Part shown: positions 8,303-16,978 of the stretch, piece after piece | Numbering within the stretch: the first letter of the stretch is position 1 | Layout: the number at the start of each line of letters is the position of its first letter | DNA from: Pseudomonas laurylsulfatiphila | GTDB taxonomy: Bacteria; Pseudomonadota; Gammaproteobacteria; Pseudomonadales; Pseudomonadaceae | Length of the DNA: 64,000 bases | Reading direction: 5' to 3' | Assembly: GCF_002934665.1 (NCBI RefSeq) | Contig: NZ_NIRS01000003.1 | Span: 434,001 to 498,000, forward strand | Made by a program: the position numbers and the translations under genes | The notes under the pieces: generated by a model | The model's database searches: none | Seen by the model: only the letters and a program-made list of their open reading frames with translations | What the model was told of the DNA's origin: nothing

Positions 8303-10069
8303 CTATCCTTTCACCCAATCCACCGAATACATCGCCACATAACTATCCACCGCCGCCCCAATCGTAGGAAAAAACGCCGTCTCCCCCAGCCGCGCAAACA
8401 ACCCGAACCGCTTCAGCTTGTCCTTCACCGGGTCCTTCATCTCGGCAAAGCACAACTCGATACCCGCCGCGTGCAGGGTGTCGTCCAGTTCGGCGAGCAT
8501 GTCGGCGGAGGTCACGTCGACGCTGGTGACCGGTTCTGCGGCGACCACCAGCCAGCGCACGGGCGTGGGCGATGCCGCGACGGCGTCCAGCACGCGGTCG
8601 CTGAACAGTTCGGCGTTGGCGAAGAACAAGGGCGCATCCCAGCGAAACAGGATCAGGCCGGGAATCAGGGACGCGTCGGGGTAGCGTTTGATGTCGTGGT
8701 AGCCCTTGACCCCGTCGGCGCGGCCCAATACGGCGGAGTACGGGCGCCAGGCGTCCCAGAGGAATTCGATGATCGCGATCACGATGGCCAGGCCGATGCC
8801 CTCGATCGCGCCGAACACGGCCACGCCGATCGTGCAGACGATCGATAGCCAGCATTCCCAACGCTGGATGCGATAGATCCGGCGCAGGTCGGTGATTTCG
8901 ATGAGGCCGATGGCCGAGGCGATCACGACCGCCGCCAGGGCGCTGGACGGTAGATGTTGCAGCAGGTCCGGTGCTACCACCAGCAGCAAGGCAACCGCGA
9001 GTGCGCCGACGACGCCGGTCATTTGGGTCTTGGCGCCGGTGGCCTCAGCCACGGGCGTACGCGACGAGCTGCTGCTAATCGGGAAGCCCTGGAAAAAACC
9101 GGCCGCCAGGTTGGCGATGCCGAGGCCGACCATTTCCTGGTTCGGGTTGACGTAGGTTCGGGTCCGCGCCGCATAGACACGGGAGAGCACGCTGGTGTCG
9201 GCGAACGAGACCAGTGCGACGGCGCACCCGCCGATCACCACCGGGACGATGTCGGCGGTGGTGATCCACGGGATGGCGAACCCGGGCAAGCCTTGGGGGA
9301 GCGAACCAAGGACCGACACACCGGCGCGTGTCGCCAGGTCGAGGGCACCCACGGCGACCGTCGCGCCAACCACGGCGATCAGGATGCCCGGCAGTCGCGG
9401 CCATCTTTTGAGCAGCAGGATCACCGCCAGGGTGAGCCCGCCTACGCTGAAGGCGGTCCAGTTGACCTTTCCTTCCATCAGCGCCGAGGCGATCGCCCCT
9501 ATGTTTCTCAATGGGCCGTCGGACTCAATCGAAAAACCGAACAGCTTGGGCAACTGGCTGATCAATACGGTCAGTGCTATGCCGTTCATGTAGCCGTAGC
9601 GGATCGGTTTGGACAGCAGCTCGGTGATGAAACCCAGGCGCGCCATACCGGCCAGGATGCACACCGCTCCCGAGACGATCGCCATCATCCCCGCCAGGGC
9701 GACGGCACGCTGCGGGTCGCCGCCGGAGAGTGGAATGATGACGGCCAGGATGACGGCCACCAGGGAGGAGTCCGGCCCCATCACCAGAATCCGGCTGGGG
9801 CCGAACAGGGCATAGAACAGCAGCGGAACGATGGTCGCGTACAGGCCATAAATGCCGGGCACGCCCGAGGCCACCGCGTAGGCAATGCCGACGGGCACCA
9901 GCATCGTGGTCAGCACCAGACCGGCCACGATGTCGTAACGCAACCACGCCCATTGGTATTCACGCAGCACGCCCAGCCCCGGCAGCCAGCGGCGCCAACC
10001 GGTCTGTTCGTCCCGACGGGCTATGCGGCCTGGCTCCGGGTGAGGGGGCGAAGCATCTGAATGGCTCAT
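8303..10069 (-). CDS. SulP family sulfate/anion transporter with STAS domain
   Basis: 588-residue inner-membrane transporter. The N-terminal ~440 residues carry 10-12 hydrophobic segments, starting with LRYDIVAGLVLTTMLVPVGIAYA, and include the GPSRILVMGPDSSLVAVI region typical of SulP. The C-terminal ~130 residues (IPGLILFRWDAPLFFANAELF onward, SVDVTSADML) form a STAS domain, which regulates such transporters. Substrate could be sulfate, bicarbonate or another anion; no neighbouring sulfur genes settle this. GAGG seven bases upstream supports the start. It is transcribed alone, 151 bases ahead of the phosphoesterase-caspase gene on the same strand. Confidence 0.93.
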   Translation of the reverse strand: MSHSDASPPHPEPGRIARRDEQTGWRRWLPGLGVLREYQWAWLRYDIVAGLVLTTMLVPVGIAYAVASGVPGIYGLYATIVPLLFYALFGPSRILVMGPDSSLVAVILAVIIPLSGGDPQRAVALAGMMAIVSGAVCILAGMARLGFITELLSKPIRYGYMNGIALTVLISQLPKLFGFSIESDGPLRNIGAIASALMEGKVNWTAFSVGGLTLAVILLLKRWPRLPGILIAVVGATVAVGALDLATRAGVSVLGSLPQGLPGFAIPWITTADIVPVVIGGCAVALVSFADTSVLSRVYAARTRTYVNPNQEMVGLGIANLAAGFFQGFPISSSSSRTPVAEATGAKTQMTGVVGALAVALLLVVAPDLLQHLPSSALAAVVIASAIGLIEITDLRRIYRIQRWECWLSIVCTIGVAVFGAIEGIGLAIVIAIIEFLWDAWRPYSAVLGRADGVKGYHDIKRYPDASLIPGLILFRWDAPLFFANAELFSDRVLDAVAASPTPVRWLVVAAEPVTSVDVTSADMLAELDDTLHAAGIELCFAEMKDPVKDKLKRFGLFARLGETAFFPTIGAAVDSYVAMYSVDWVKG

Positions 10070-10182
10070 GAATCGCCCTCTTTAATGGACAGACTCGGCG
10101 ATATCGAAGTGATCTCAGTGTAGCTATTGCTTCGAATGAGCCATCACTGGAAGCTGTTCACCTAAAGGACTTGGAAGCCGAC

Positions 10183-11148
10183 ATGAAATTCGACCTCGCC
10201 TACTGCCTCAGCCTCAACGACAAGTTGTCGATCTACGACGTTCGGGATCTGAATTTCGACGAGACGATGGATTTCGACTCCACCAGGGAACACTTCCAGT
10301 GCCCCAACGATGCCTGTCGCCTGGCGTTCGATGCGGCCAACGAGCTGGGCACGTTCAACGCGAAGAATGTGAATTACGTGCGCACGCCGCACTTCAAGAA
10401 CCTGCCGAGTACGCGGCATGTCGAGGGCTGCCCTTATGTCAGCCTGAAGGCGCCGGCGTCAGGTGTTGATGAGGCGGAAACGGATGACAGCCGCGAGGAA
10501 AACTTCCCGTCGGAATTGTTACTGACTCGGCGTGAGTATGTGCGTAAGCCGCCCAGCCCGAAGGTTGCGGCGGACGGGGGGCGGGATGAGCCGCCAACGC
10601 CTTCGGTGAACCGTAACGGCGAGCAACCGGGCAGGGAGTCGGCCCCGGACAAGACCAGCGTCTTCGCCCACCCGGTGGAGTGTTTTGTGTCGAACTTCGA
10701 CGACAAGGATTTACTCAAGCGCGTGCCACTGAAGATTGGCGAGCACACCGCGCCTTATGGGTCGTTTTTCAAGAAGATCGAATACCTGCAGGACAACAAG
10801 GGGCTGATTTACTGGGGCAAGGTCAAGGAGATCAAGGACTACACCCAGAGTTTCCGCATCGATTTCGAGAAGAAGGTCTGGTTCGAAAAGAGGCCTTACT
10901 CGGTCAATCTCTACCTGAGCAAAAAGCTCATCGACAGCTACCGCAAGCGCAAGGCGTTCCTCGAGGAGATCAAGCACGCCATCGAGAGCGGGCGGGAATT
11001 GTATTGCTTCTTTTATGGCGTGACGCCTGAGCTGAAGCAGGTGCCGAGCAAGAAAAACCCCGAGCAGACGTTCGGGGTGTTCAGCGCCAACATCGAGAAT
11101 CTGGATCACTTTATCGTGCGGGAAGCGCCAGGGTTGGCGGACAAATAA
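10183..11148 (+). CDS. unknown protein with N-terminal Cys/His cluster
   Basis: 321 residues, function not recognised. The N-terminus holds FQCPNDACRLAF (C40, C45) followed by PHFKN (H70), H79 and C83; the spacing recalls the zinc-binding N-terminal module seen in CoiA-like and some nuclease-associated proteins. Residues ~95-160 are Pro/Ser/Glu-rich and probably disordered. The C-terminal half (about 165-315) is rich in Lys and aromatic residues (IEYLQDNKGLIYWGKVKEIKDY) and has no family I can name. The ATG at 10183 has GGAAG upstream; a TTG four codons earlier is less likely. No signal peptide or membrane segment. Confidence 0.65.
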   Translation: MKFDLAYCLSLNDKLSIYDVRDLNFDETMDFDSTREHFQCPNDACRLAFDAANELGTFNAKNVNYVRTPHFKNLPSTRHVEGCPYVSLKAPASGVDEAETDDSREENFPSELLLTRREYVRKPPSPKVAADGGRDEPPTPSVNRNGEQPGRESAPDKTSVFAHPVECFVSNFDDKDLLKRVPLKIGEHTAPYGSFFKKIEYLQDNKGLIYWGKVKEIKDYTQSFRIDFEKKVWFEKRPYSVNLYLSKKLIDSYRKRKAFLEEIKHAIESGRELYCFFYGVTPELKQVPSKKNPEQTFGVFSANIENLDHFIVREAPGLADK

Positions 11149-11214
11149 GTGCAGCGCCGTTCGTCTGCCTGAAAAGAATAATCAAAAATTGCGTTTGATC
11201 CGGGCTCAAAACAA

Positions 11215-11230
11215 CTGTACAAAAACACAG
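11215..11230 (+). promoter_or_regulatory. putative LexA (SOS) box
   Basis: CTGTACAAAAACACAG has the CTG-N10-CAG form of the gamma-proteobacterial LexA operator. A TATATTTTGAT stretch follows directly and can act as a -10 element. It lies 37 bases upstream of the small HTH gene at 11268, placing it where LexA would block RNA polymerase. Confidence 0.6.
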
Positions 11231-11267
11231 TATATTTTGATCAACACTCTCGAGCCCGGAGAACACC

Positions 11268-11585
11268 ATGGCCTCTCAAGCGATGAAAATCACCCTGGAA
11301 CGTATCGCCCTCTTTCAATTCACCCCGACCCACTGCGCCCAGGCCCGAGCGATGCTGGGCTGGAGTGTGGAAGAGCTGTCGCGCGAATCCCGAGTCTCGG
11401 TGGAGGCCATTCAGCGCTTCGAGGCACGCCAGGAGGTACTGGATGTCACGCGCCTGGCGCTGGCCTATCGGTTCGAATCGGAAGGGTTGGTGTTCTTCCC
11501 CGGGTTTGCGCCGGGGCGGGGGATGAATGTGAAAGGGTCGACGCCGAATCCGGTTGGGCGGGCGGATTTTGCGATGGTGGAGTGA
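11268..11585 (+). CDS. small XRE-type HTH protein
   Basis: 105 residues with a helix-turn-helix at about 25-75: QARAMLGWSVEELSRESRVSVEAIQRFEARQ, the usual Cro/CI-XRE layout, so it probably binds DNA. The C-terminal 30 residues are Gly-rich and unstructured. The start has GGAG six bases upstream. The preceding CTG-N10-CAG site suggests SOS control. No toxin or phage gene flanks it, so target genes are unknown. Confidence 0.78.
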   Translation: MASQAMKITLERIALFQFTPTHCAQARAMLGWSVEELSRESRVSVEAIQRFEARQEVLDVTRLALAYRFESEGLVFFPGFAPGRGMNVKGSTPNPVGRADFAMVE

Positions 11586-11662
11586 GCCAATTCATCGATT
11601 GATGATTATTCCTATATTGGTATATTTCGCATAAATCAAAAGGCGGTGCAGGCATCGTTTTT

Positions 11663-11778
11663 TGTAGGAGCTAGCTTGCTCGCGATGGTCGTCAACGATA
11701 ACGCGCAAATCATGGATAAACGCGGTGTCCTTGAGTACATCGTCGGATCGTCGCCCGGAGCAAGCTCGCTCCTACAGG
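11663..11778. repeat. degenerate REP pair
   Basis: TGTAGGAGCTAGCTTGCTCG at 11663-11682 faces GAGCAAGCTCGCTCCTACAG, ending near 11777. The right arm ends in CAGGAG, which also serves as the Shine-Dalgarno of the next gene, so the repeat has become part of that gene's leader. Confidence 0.8.
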
Positions 11779-11789
11779 AGAGCCCGTTT

Positions 11790-12128
11790 ATGCGAAAGGA
11801 ATTGAACATTATTGAAATCGAAGAAAGCAGTGGCAACGTCTACGAAGATCTCGGGACACCCCACGCCAATGAAATGCGAGTCAAATCCCAGTTGGCTGCA
11901 AAAATTGGGGAAATCATCAAGGCGCGCCATTTGACCCAGGTTCAGGCGTCTGAAATTTTAGGCTTGTCGCAACCCAAGCTTTCTGAAATGTTGCGTGGCA
12001 AGTTCCGCGGGATCAGTGAAGCGAAGATGATGGAATGCCTGTTACTTCTCGGACGGGATGTGCAAATCGTGGTCAAACCGGCCCCCCGATCACGAAAGGT
12101 GGGCCGGCTTGAGGTGGTTTTTGCTTAG
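11790..12128 (+). CDS. XRE-family antitoxin-like protein (orphan)
   Basis: 112 residues. The pattern EDLGTPHANEMRVKSQLAAK followed by IIKARHLTQVQASEILGLSQ and KLSEMLRGKFRGISE is that of HTH antitoxins paired with RelE/HigB-type toxins. AGGAG nine bases upstream supports the ATG at 11790; the frame remains open to 11646, but that part lies in REP sequence. In such modules the toxin gene normally sits just upstream. Here that place holds a REP pair and no ORF, so it is probably an orphan or a free regulator. Confidence 0.8.
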   Translation: MRKELNIIEIEESSGNVYEDLGTPHANEMRVKSQLAAKIGEIIKARHLTQVQASEILGLSQPKLSEMLRGKFRGISEAKMMECLLLLGRDVQIVVKPAPRSRKVGRLEVVFA

Positions 12129-12135
12129 TGCATTT

Positions 12136-13659
12136 CTACGGCTTGAATGCAGGTGTCTGACGCGCATGCGAGGCTTGTTCATAGCTGTAAGCCATCGCCA
12201 GAAGTTTGGCCTCGCTCCAGGGCGCGCTGTAGAAAAACACCGAGGTCGGTACGCCGTCAGCGTCCATTCCAGAAGGCAACATGATGCCGGGGTAGCCTGC
12301 CAGCGGAATGACGTTCAAACCGGGGGAGCCGACGTCGAGCACCAAGGCATCGAGTTGATGGGTGTTCAACAAGCCGTCGATAACAGCGGCGTTTTCGTGC
12401 TGGATTTTCCGCCACAGCTCGTTGTACGTGCGCTCGTCGAAATCGATGGTGTTGGCCGCGCTAAGGATGCTTTGTCCGTAATCCGGGCTGCCAGGTGTGT
12501 CCTTGTTAAAACGCACGATAGCTTCCAGTGTGGGGGCAGCCATTGCGGGTCGGGTCGCCAGATACTTTGGCAAATCACGCTTGATACCCATCCATAGCGC
12601 CTCATCTATCTGCTCCGATAACGGATCAGTGAGTTCCACGGGGATCAGAATTGCGCCGGCAGCCTGCATGACTTCCAGAGCTCTGGAAAACTGCGGATCA
12701 CTTTCAAACCCCTCAGCGCTATTGCCGAACTTCAACGGGAAACCGATACGGCGCCCCGCCAATGCATCAGAGCGCAACAGAGCCGTGTAGTCCGTTGTAT
12801 TGAAGCCTGACGGCTTGTTGATCGGGTCAGCTGGATCATTGCCGGCCATGGCGTTCAGCAATAATGCAGCGTCGCGAACGCTGCGAACCATCGGCCCTGG
12901 TGTATCGAGTTTGTGCGTCACGGGAACAATGCCACTACGGCTGAGTAAACCCACCGTCGGTTTGAGGCCGACCACACCATTGAGTGACGCAGGACAGATA
13001 ATCGAACCGATCGTCTCCGTCCCAACAGTCAGCGGAGCGAAGCCCGCCGCGACCGCTGCACCCGAGCCCGAACTTGAGCCGCAGGGTGTTGCGCTGAGCA
13101 GATGGGGATTTTTGGTTTGTCCACCTCGGCCGCTCCAGCCATCGGGAATGGCCGGATCGCGAAAGTTGGCCCACTCGCTGAGATTGGTTTTTCCCAGTAC
13201 CACCGCCCCGGCAGCCCTGAGACGTTGCACGATAAAGGCATCCTGCGCAGCAGGTTGCCCGACCAAGGCCAACGATCCGGCGCTGGTCTGCATCGAATCG
13301 GAGGTATCGATGTTGTCTTTGAGCAGCACCGGAATGCCATGCAGCGGTCCGCGGACTTGCCCGTTTTGGCGCTCCCGATCCAAGGACTTGGCAATCTCCA
13401 ATGCATCAGGGTTCAGCTCGATGATTGCGTTGATCGCCGGGCCTTGTTTGTCCAGTCTTTCGATCCGTTGCAACAAGTGCCGAACCAGCGTTACGGAATT
13501 CAACTGACCGCGACCCATCCGCTGGTTGAGTTCATCGACACTCAAGTATTCCAGCCTGGTTTCGATCGCCGGGGTCTGCGCATAGGCTGCGCTGGTGACC
13601 ATCGATAACAGGACAATCCCGGCCAGCCGCGTCATGCAGCTGTTTAACGTTACTTCCAT
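12136..13659 (-). CDS. secreted amidase (amidase signature family)
   Basis: 507 residues. The first ~27 form a signal peptide ending at AYAQ, so the enzyme is probably periplasmic. The amidase signature family hydrolyses C-N amide bonds with a Ser-cisSer-Lys triad. The Lys is in VLLKDNID, the cis-Ser lies in the CGSSSGSGAAVAAG stretch, and the nucleophile is in TETIGSIICPAS. Substrate is not evident; GatA-like glutamyl-tRNA function is unlikely because of the signal peptide and the absence of gatB/gatC. AAGGA seven bases upstream supports the start. It is monocistronic. Confidence 0.92.
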   Translation of the reverse strand: MEVTLNSCMTRLAGIVLLSMVTSAAYAQTPAIETRLEYLSVDELNQRMGRGQLNSVTLVRHLLQRIERLDKQGPAINAIIELNPDALEIAKSLDRERQNGQVRGPLHGIPVLLKDNIDTSDSMQTSAGSLALVGQPAAQDAFIVQRLRAAGAVVLGKTNLSEWANFRDPAIPDGWSGRGGQTKNPHLLSATPCGSSSGSGAAVAAGFAPLTVGTETIGSIICPASLNGVVGLKPTVGLLSRSGIVPVTHKLDTPGPMVRSVRDAALLLNAMAGNDPADPINKPSGFNTTDYTALLRSDALAGRRIGFPLKFGNSAEGFESDPQFSRALEVMQAAGAILIPVELTDPLSEQIDEALWMGIKRDLPKYLATRPAMAAPTLEAIVRFNKDTPGSPDYGQSILSAANTIDFDERTYNELWRKIQHENAAVIDGLLNTHQLDALVLDVGSPGLNVIPLAGYPGIMLPSGMDADGVPTSVFFYSAPWSEAKLLAMAYSYEQASHARQTPAFKP

Positions 13660-13790
13660 GTAAAAATCCTTCTGACTGATTTCGAGTGAATGATTTCACC
13701 CGTTTTTTCAGCCTAAAGAATCAGTCGGAGTTTTCCGTCATCTCAGGTCACCAGCGCTTGCACGAAAGTTCGTCGCGATCTGTAGTCGCC

Positions 13791-14849
13791 TCACCCAACG
13801 CTCTGTTGATCCTGATATACCTGTTGTCCAACCTCCAACCACCACGCCCCACCCCGCTGCGGATGCATCAGGTTGAACGCCTCTCCCATCTGCGGTGTGG
13901 TGATCGATACGTTGCGTTCCCAGGCCAGGGCCAGGATGCGATCGAAGGGTTCGTACCAGGCGTGCATCGACAGGTCGAAGGTGCCGTTGTGGATCGGCAG
14001 TAGCCAGCGGCCTTTGAGGTCGAGGTGGGCTTGCAGGGTTTGTTCGGGTTGCATGTGCACGTGCGGCCAGTCGACGTTGTAGGCGCCGGTTTCCATCAGG
14101 GTCAGGTCGAATGGGCCGTACTGTTCGCCGATGCGTTTGAAGCCGTCGAAGTAGCCGCTATCGCCGCTGAAGAAAATGCGCGTGTCACCGTCGATCATCA
14201 CCCAAGAGGCCCAGAGGGTGCTGTTGCTGTCGAACAGGCCACGGCCGGAGAAGTGTTGCGACGGCGTGGCGATGAACCGGATGCCCTCGACTTCCGTGCC
14301 TTGCCACCAATCCAGTTGGCGGACTTTGCTGGGGTCGATGCCCCACTTGATCAGGGTGTCGCCTACGCCCAGCGGGGCCAGGAAGTGTTTGGTCTTGTCC
14401 GCGAGTTTCAACACAGCCGCATGATCCAGGTGATCGTAGTGGTCGTGGGACAGAATTACCGCTTCAATCGGCGGCAATGCTTCCAGGCTGATTGGTGGCT
14501 GGTGGAAACGCTTGGGGCCGGCCCATTGCACGGGCGAGGCGCGCTCGGCGAAGACCGGGTCGGTGATCCAGAATTTGTCGCGTAACTTAAGCAGCACCGT
14601 GGAGTGGCCAAGGCGATAGACGCTGTGGTTGGGCGCGGCGATCAGCGCGGCTTGCGTCAGGGCTTGCACCGGGACGGGGGCGCTCGGGCGGGTGTTTTGC
14701 GGTTTGTGGAACAGCGCGTTCCACAGGATGCCCATGGTTTTGCCAAAGCTCAAAGGTTGAACCGGCGTGAAGTTCTGATACTGGCCTTGAGCCTGTCGGG
14801 ACGCTTCAGGTGTGGAGGCGTTGTCCGCCGGGGAGTTTGAATTGGCCAT
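13791..14849 (-). CDS. MBL-fold metallo-hydrolase (NAPE-PLD/RomA-like)
   Basis: 352 residues. A zinc-binding HxHxDH motif is present as SHDHYDHLD, with further ligands in TPSQHFSGRG and FSGDSGYF and a late His in LPIHNGTFDLS. This arrangement fits the RomA / NAPE-PLD-like branch of the metallo-beta-lactamase fold, enzymes that cleave phosphodiesters or lactones. TGGAGT upstream supports the start at 14849 rather than 14927. It diverges from a TetR gene with two palindromes between them, so the TetR protein most likely controls it. Confidence 0.88.
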   Translation of the reverse strand: MANSNSPADNASTPEASRQAQGQYQNFTPVQPLSFGKTMGILWNALFHKPQNTRPSAPVPVQALTQAALIAAPNHSVYRLGHSTVLLKLRDKFWITDPVFAERASPVQWAGPKRFHQPPISLEALPPIEAVILSHDHYDHLDHAAVLKLADKTKHFLAPLGVGDTLIKWGIDPSKVRQLDWWQGTEVEGIRFIATPSQHFSGRGLFDSNSTLWASWVMIDGDTRIFFSGDSGYFDGFKRIGEQYGPFDLTLMETGAYNVDWPHVHMQPEQTLQAHLDLKGRWLLPIHNGTFDLSMHAWYEPFDRILALAWERNVSITTPQMGEAFNLMHPQRGGAWWLEVGQQVYQDQQSVG

Positions 14850-14970
14850 GACTGAATGACTCCAGAAAAACCGCGTTTGACGCGATTCTCCGATTTGGGA
14901 CGATAAATGGCCAAGGCACGCACGCATCAGCCGGACTTTCTATTTTTACCGGGCAGGATTAACAAAACAT

Positions 14971-14986
14971 TACACTGCACAGTGTA
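14971..14986. promoter_or_regulatory. palindromic operator 1, probably for TetR
   Basis: TACACTGCACAGTGTA is a perfect 16-bp palindrome in the divergent intergenic region between the metallo-hydrolase and tetR genes. Its right half continues as GTTT, as in the second site 33 bases further on. Confidence 0.7.
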
Positions 14987-15018
14987 GTTTCTAGGTTGCA
15001 TCAAAGTCGATGACAAGT

Positions 15019-15037
15019 AAACTACTGAGTGTAGTTT
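15019..15037. promoter_or_regulatory. palindromic operator 2, probably for TetR
   Basis: AAACTACTGAGTGTAGTTT has perfect 7-bp arms (AAACTAC/GTAGTTT) around 5 bases. It shares the ACTG...AGTGTAGTTT core with operator 1, indicating one regulator binds both. It lies 27 bases before the tetR start, consistent with autoregulation. Confidence 0.7.
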
Positions 15038-15064
15038 CCCTTTTCTTCCTGCCGAAGCGTACTT

Positions 15065-15673
15065 ATGACAGCTCCACAGCGCCTCACCGACCGAAAACGC
15101 CAAGCGATCATTCAAGCCGCGATCAACGAGTTCCGTGACAACGGTTTCGAGATCACCAGCATGGACAAGATTGCGGCCACTGCCGGTGTGTCGAAGCGCA
15201 CGGTGTACAACCACTTTCCCAGCAAGGAAGAGTTGTTCGCCGAGATCCTCAATCAACTATGGATCCGGGTGACGGCAGAACAGGAAACGGCCTACCGCCC
15301 CGACCTGCCGTTGCGCGACCAATTGCGCGTATTGCTAACGGCCAAGTTGCAAATGTTGGGCGATGACAACTTTCTCGATCTGGCCCGGGTGGCGATAGCG
15401 GCGACCATTCATTCCCCGGAGCGGGCGCAGGATATGGTGGCGCGAATGGGCGAACGCGAAGAAGGGCTGACGGTGTGGATTCGGGCCGCACAGGCGGATG
15501 GCCGATTGAAAGCCGTGGCGCCCGAGTTCGCCGCTCAACAGATCCATGGCCTGCTCAAGTCTTTTGCATTCTGGCCGCAGATTTCCATGGGCCAACCCAG
15601 CTTGTCAGCCGAGGAGCAAAACACGGTGGCGGATTCCGCTCTGGACATGTTCCTGGGCTATTACCAGCTCTAG
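15065..15673 (+). CDS. TetR/AcrR family transcriptional regulator
   Basis: 202 residues. The N-terminal HTH is typical: IIQAAINEFRDNGFEITSMD, then IAATAGVSKRTVYNHFPSKEELF. The C-terminal ligand domain, with the ARVAIAATIHSPERAQDM segment, resembles the AefR-like TetR_C group. It probably represses itself and the divergent metallo-hydrolase through the two palindromes between them. Inducer unknown. Confidence 0.92.
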   Translation: MTAPQRLTDRKRQAIIQAAINEFRDNGFEITSMDKIAATAGVSKRTVYNHFPSKEELFAEILNQLWIRVTAEQETAYRPDLPLRDQLRVLLTAKLQMLGDDNFLDLARVAIAATIHSPERAQDMVARMGEREEGLTVWIRAAQADGRLKAVAPEFAAQQIHGLLKSFAFWPQISMGQPSLSAEEQNTVADSALDMFLGYYQL

Positions 15674-15829
15674 TCAGCCGTTTACAGCACTTGCCGACAT
15701 TAAATGGCTTCGAAGGACACTGATTATTCCGGCTGGAATAAATGACAATGTGCACCGCTTTTACCGATGAACGGTAATTCCGCCCCCCATGCAGTAAAGT
15801 GTTTCAGAATGAATCTGGTGCAGGAAATT

Positions 15830-16897
15830 ATGGATAGACAACACGGCAAGGGTTTGTCATTTGCCAGACGCATCTACATGCCTCGAACCATTGGCTTGGG
15901 CATCGGCAGCATCAGTGTGGCCGCCGCACTGTACCCGTTGAACCTGCCGATCTGGGTCTGGGTTTTGTTGGCGCTCAACGGTTTTGTCTGGCCGCATCTC
16001 GCTTATCAACTGTCGAGCCGCTCGGCCTTTCCCTACAAAGCCGAACGCCGCAATCTGCTTTACGATTCGCTATGCGGTGGCTTTTGGGTCGCGACGTTCC
16101 AGTTCAATCCGCTTTGCACCGTGACCATTCTGGCGATGATGGCGATGAACAATGTCGCCGCCGGCGGCCATCGGATGTTCCTGTTGGGTAGCCTGAGCCA
16201 AGCGGCGGGCGTGCTGATTGCCTGGTCGCTGTTCGGCGCGGCATTCACCCTGTCGACCACGCAATTGCAGGTGTGGGCGTGCTTGCCGATGCTGACGCTC
16301 TACCCGTTGGCGTTGGGCATGGTCTGCTACCGGCTGGCGATCAAGCTTTCAGAACATAAACGTAACCTGAGCGCCCTGAGCCGCACCGACAGTTTGACCG
16401 GGTTGCTCAACCACGGTGCCTGGAAGGACTTGCTGCAACTGAAGTTTCGCGAGTGCAGCCAGCGTCATGAGCAGGCCGCCATCGCACTGATCGACATCGA
16501 CCACTTCAAGACCATCAATGACACCTACGGTCATCTCATCGGTGACTCGGTGCTGCGCCAGTTGAGCGTCGAGCTCAAATGCAACCTGCGCGAAAGTGAC
16601 CTGGCCGGCCGCTATGGCGGTGATGAGTTTTGCGTGATTCTGCCTAACATGCCGCTGAATCAGGCCGTGGACGTGATGGAGCGTTTGCGCAGCGTGTTGC
16701 AAGACTATCGGCATGGGGAAGTGCCCGAACTGCGGGTCAGTCTGAGTATCGGTCTGGCGGCCTACCAACCGTCGTTTACCGATGCAACGGCCTGGCTCGA
16801 TGACGCGGACAAAGCCCTGTACACCGCGAAAAACACCGGACGCAACAAGGTCAGTGTCAACACAAACAACACCAGCCTGGAAACGTCGAGCGCATGA
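15830..16897 (+). CDS. diguanylate cyclase with MASE2 membrane domain
   Basis: 355 residues from this start. It makes cyclic di-GMP at the inner membrane. An N-terminal MASE2 domain (about 10-175) has LSFARRIYMPRTIG followed by four to five hydrophobic helices, the same layout as E. coli DgcC (AdrA). The GGDEF domain (about 195-345) is intact: RTDSLTGLLNHGAW, IDIDHFKTINDTYGH, RYGGDEF, and the inhibitory RxxD site as RESD five residues before GGDEF. In-frame ATGs at 15767 and 15809 are possible starts but have no Shine-Dalgarno; AGGAA precedes 15830 closely. Confidence 0.9.
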   Translation: MDRQHGKGLSFARRIYMPRTIGLGIGSISVAAALYPLNLPIWVWVLLALNGFVWPHLAYQLSSRSAFPYKAERRNLLYDSLCGGFWVATFQFNPLCTVTILAMMAMNNVAAGGHRMFLLGSLSQAAGVLIAWSLFGAAFTLSTTQLQVWACLPMLTLYPLALGMVCYRLAIKLSEHKRNLSALSRTDSLTGLLNHGAWKDLLQLKFRECSQRHEQAAIALIDIDHFKTINDTYGHLIGDSVLRQLSVELKCNLRESDLAGRYGGDEFCVILPNMPLNQAVDVMERLRSVLQDYRHGEVPELRVSLSIGLAAYQPSFTDATAWLDDADKALYTAKNTGRNKVSVNTNNTSLETSSA

Positions 16898-16978
16898 TGC
16901 GATCGCTTGGCGATTACGCTGCTCGAATAACGCTGGGGCTATAGTGAGCCTCAGTCCCAGCGCCCAGCAGAGAGCACC

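Noticed and set aside
11268..11585. XRE gene as the toxin or partner of the antitoxin-like gene at 11790
   Set aside because: It is itself an HTH protein with no RNase-type toxin features, and a 200-base gap with a REP pair separates the two.
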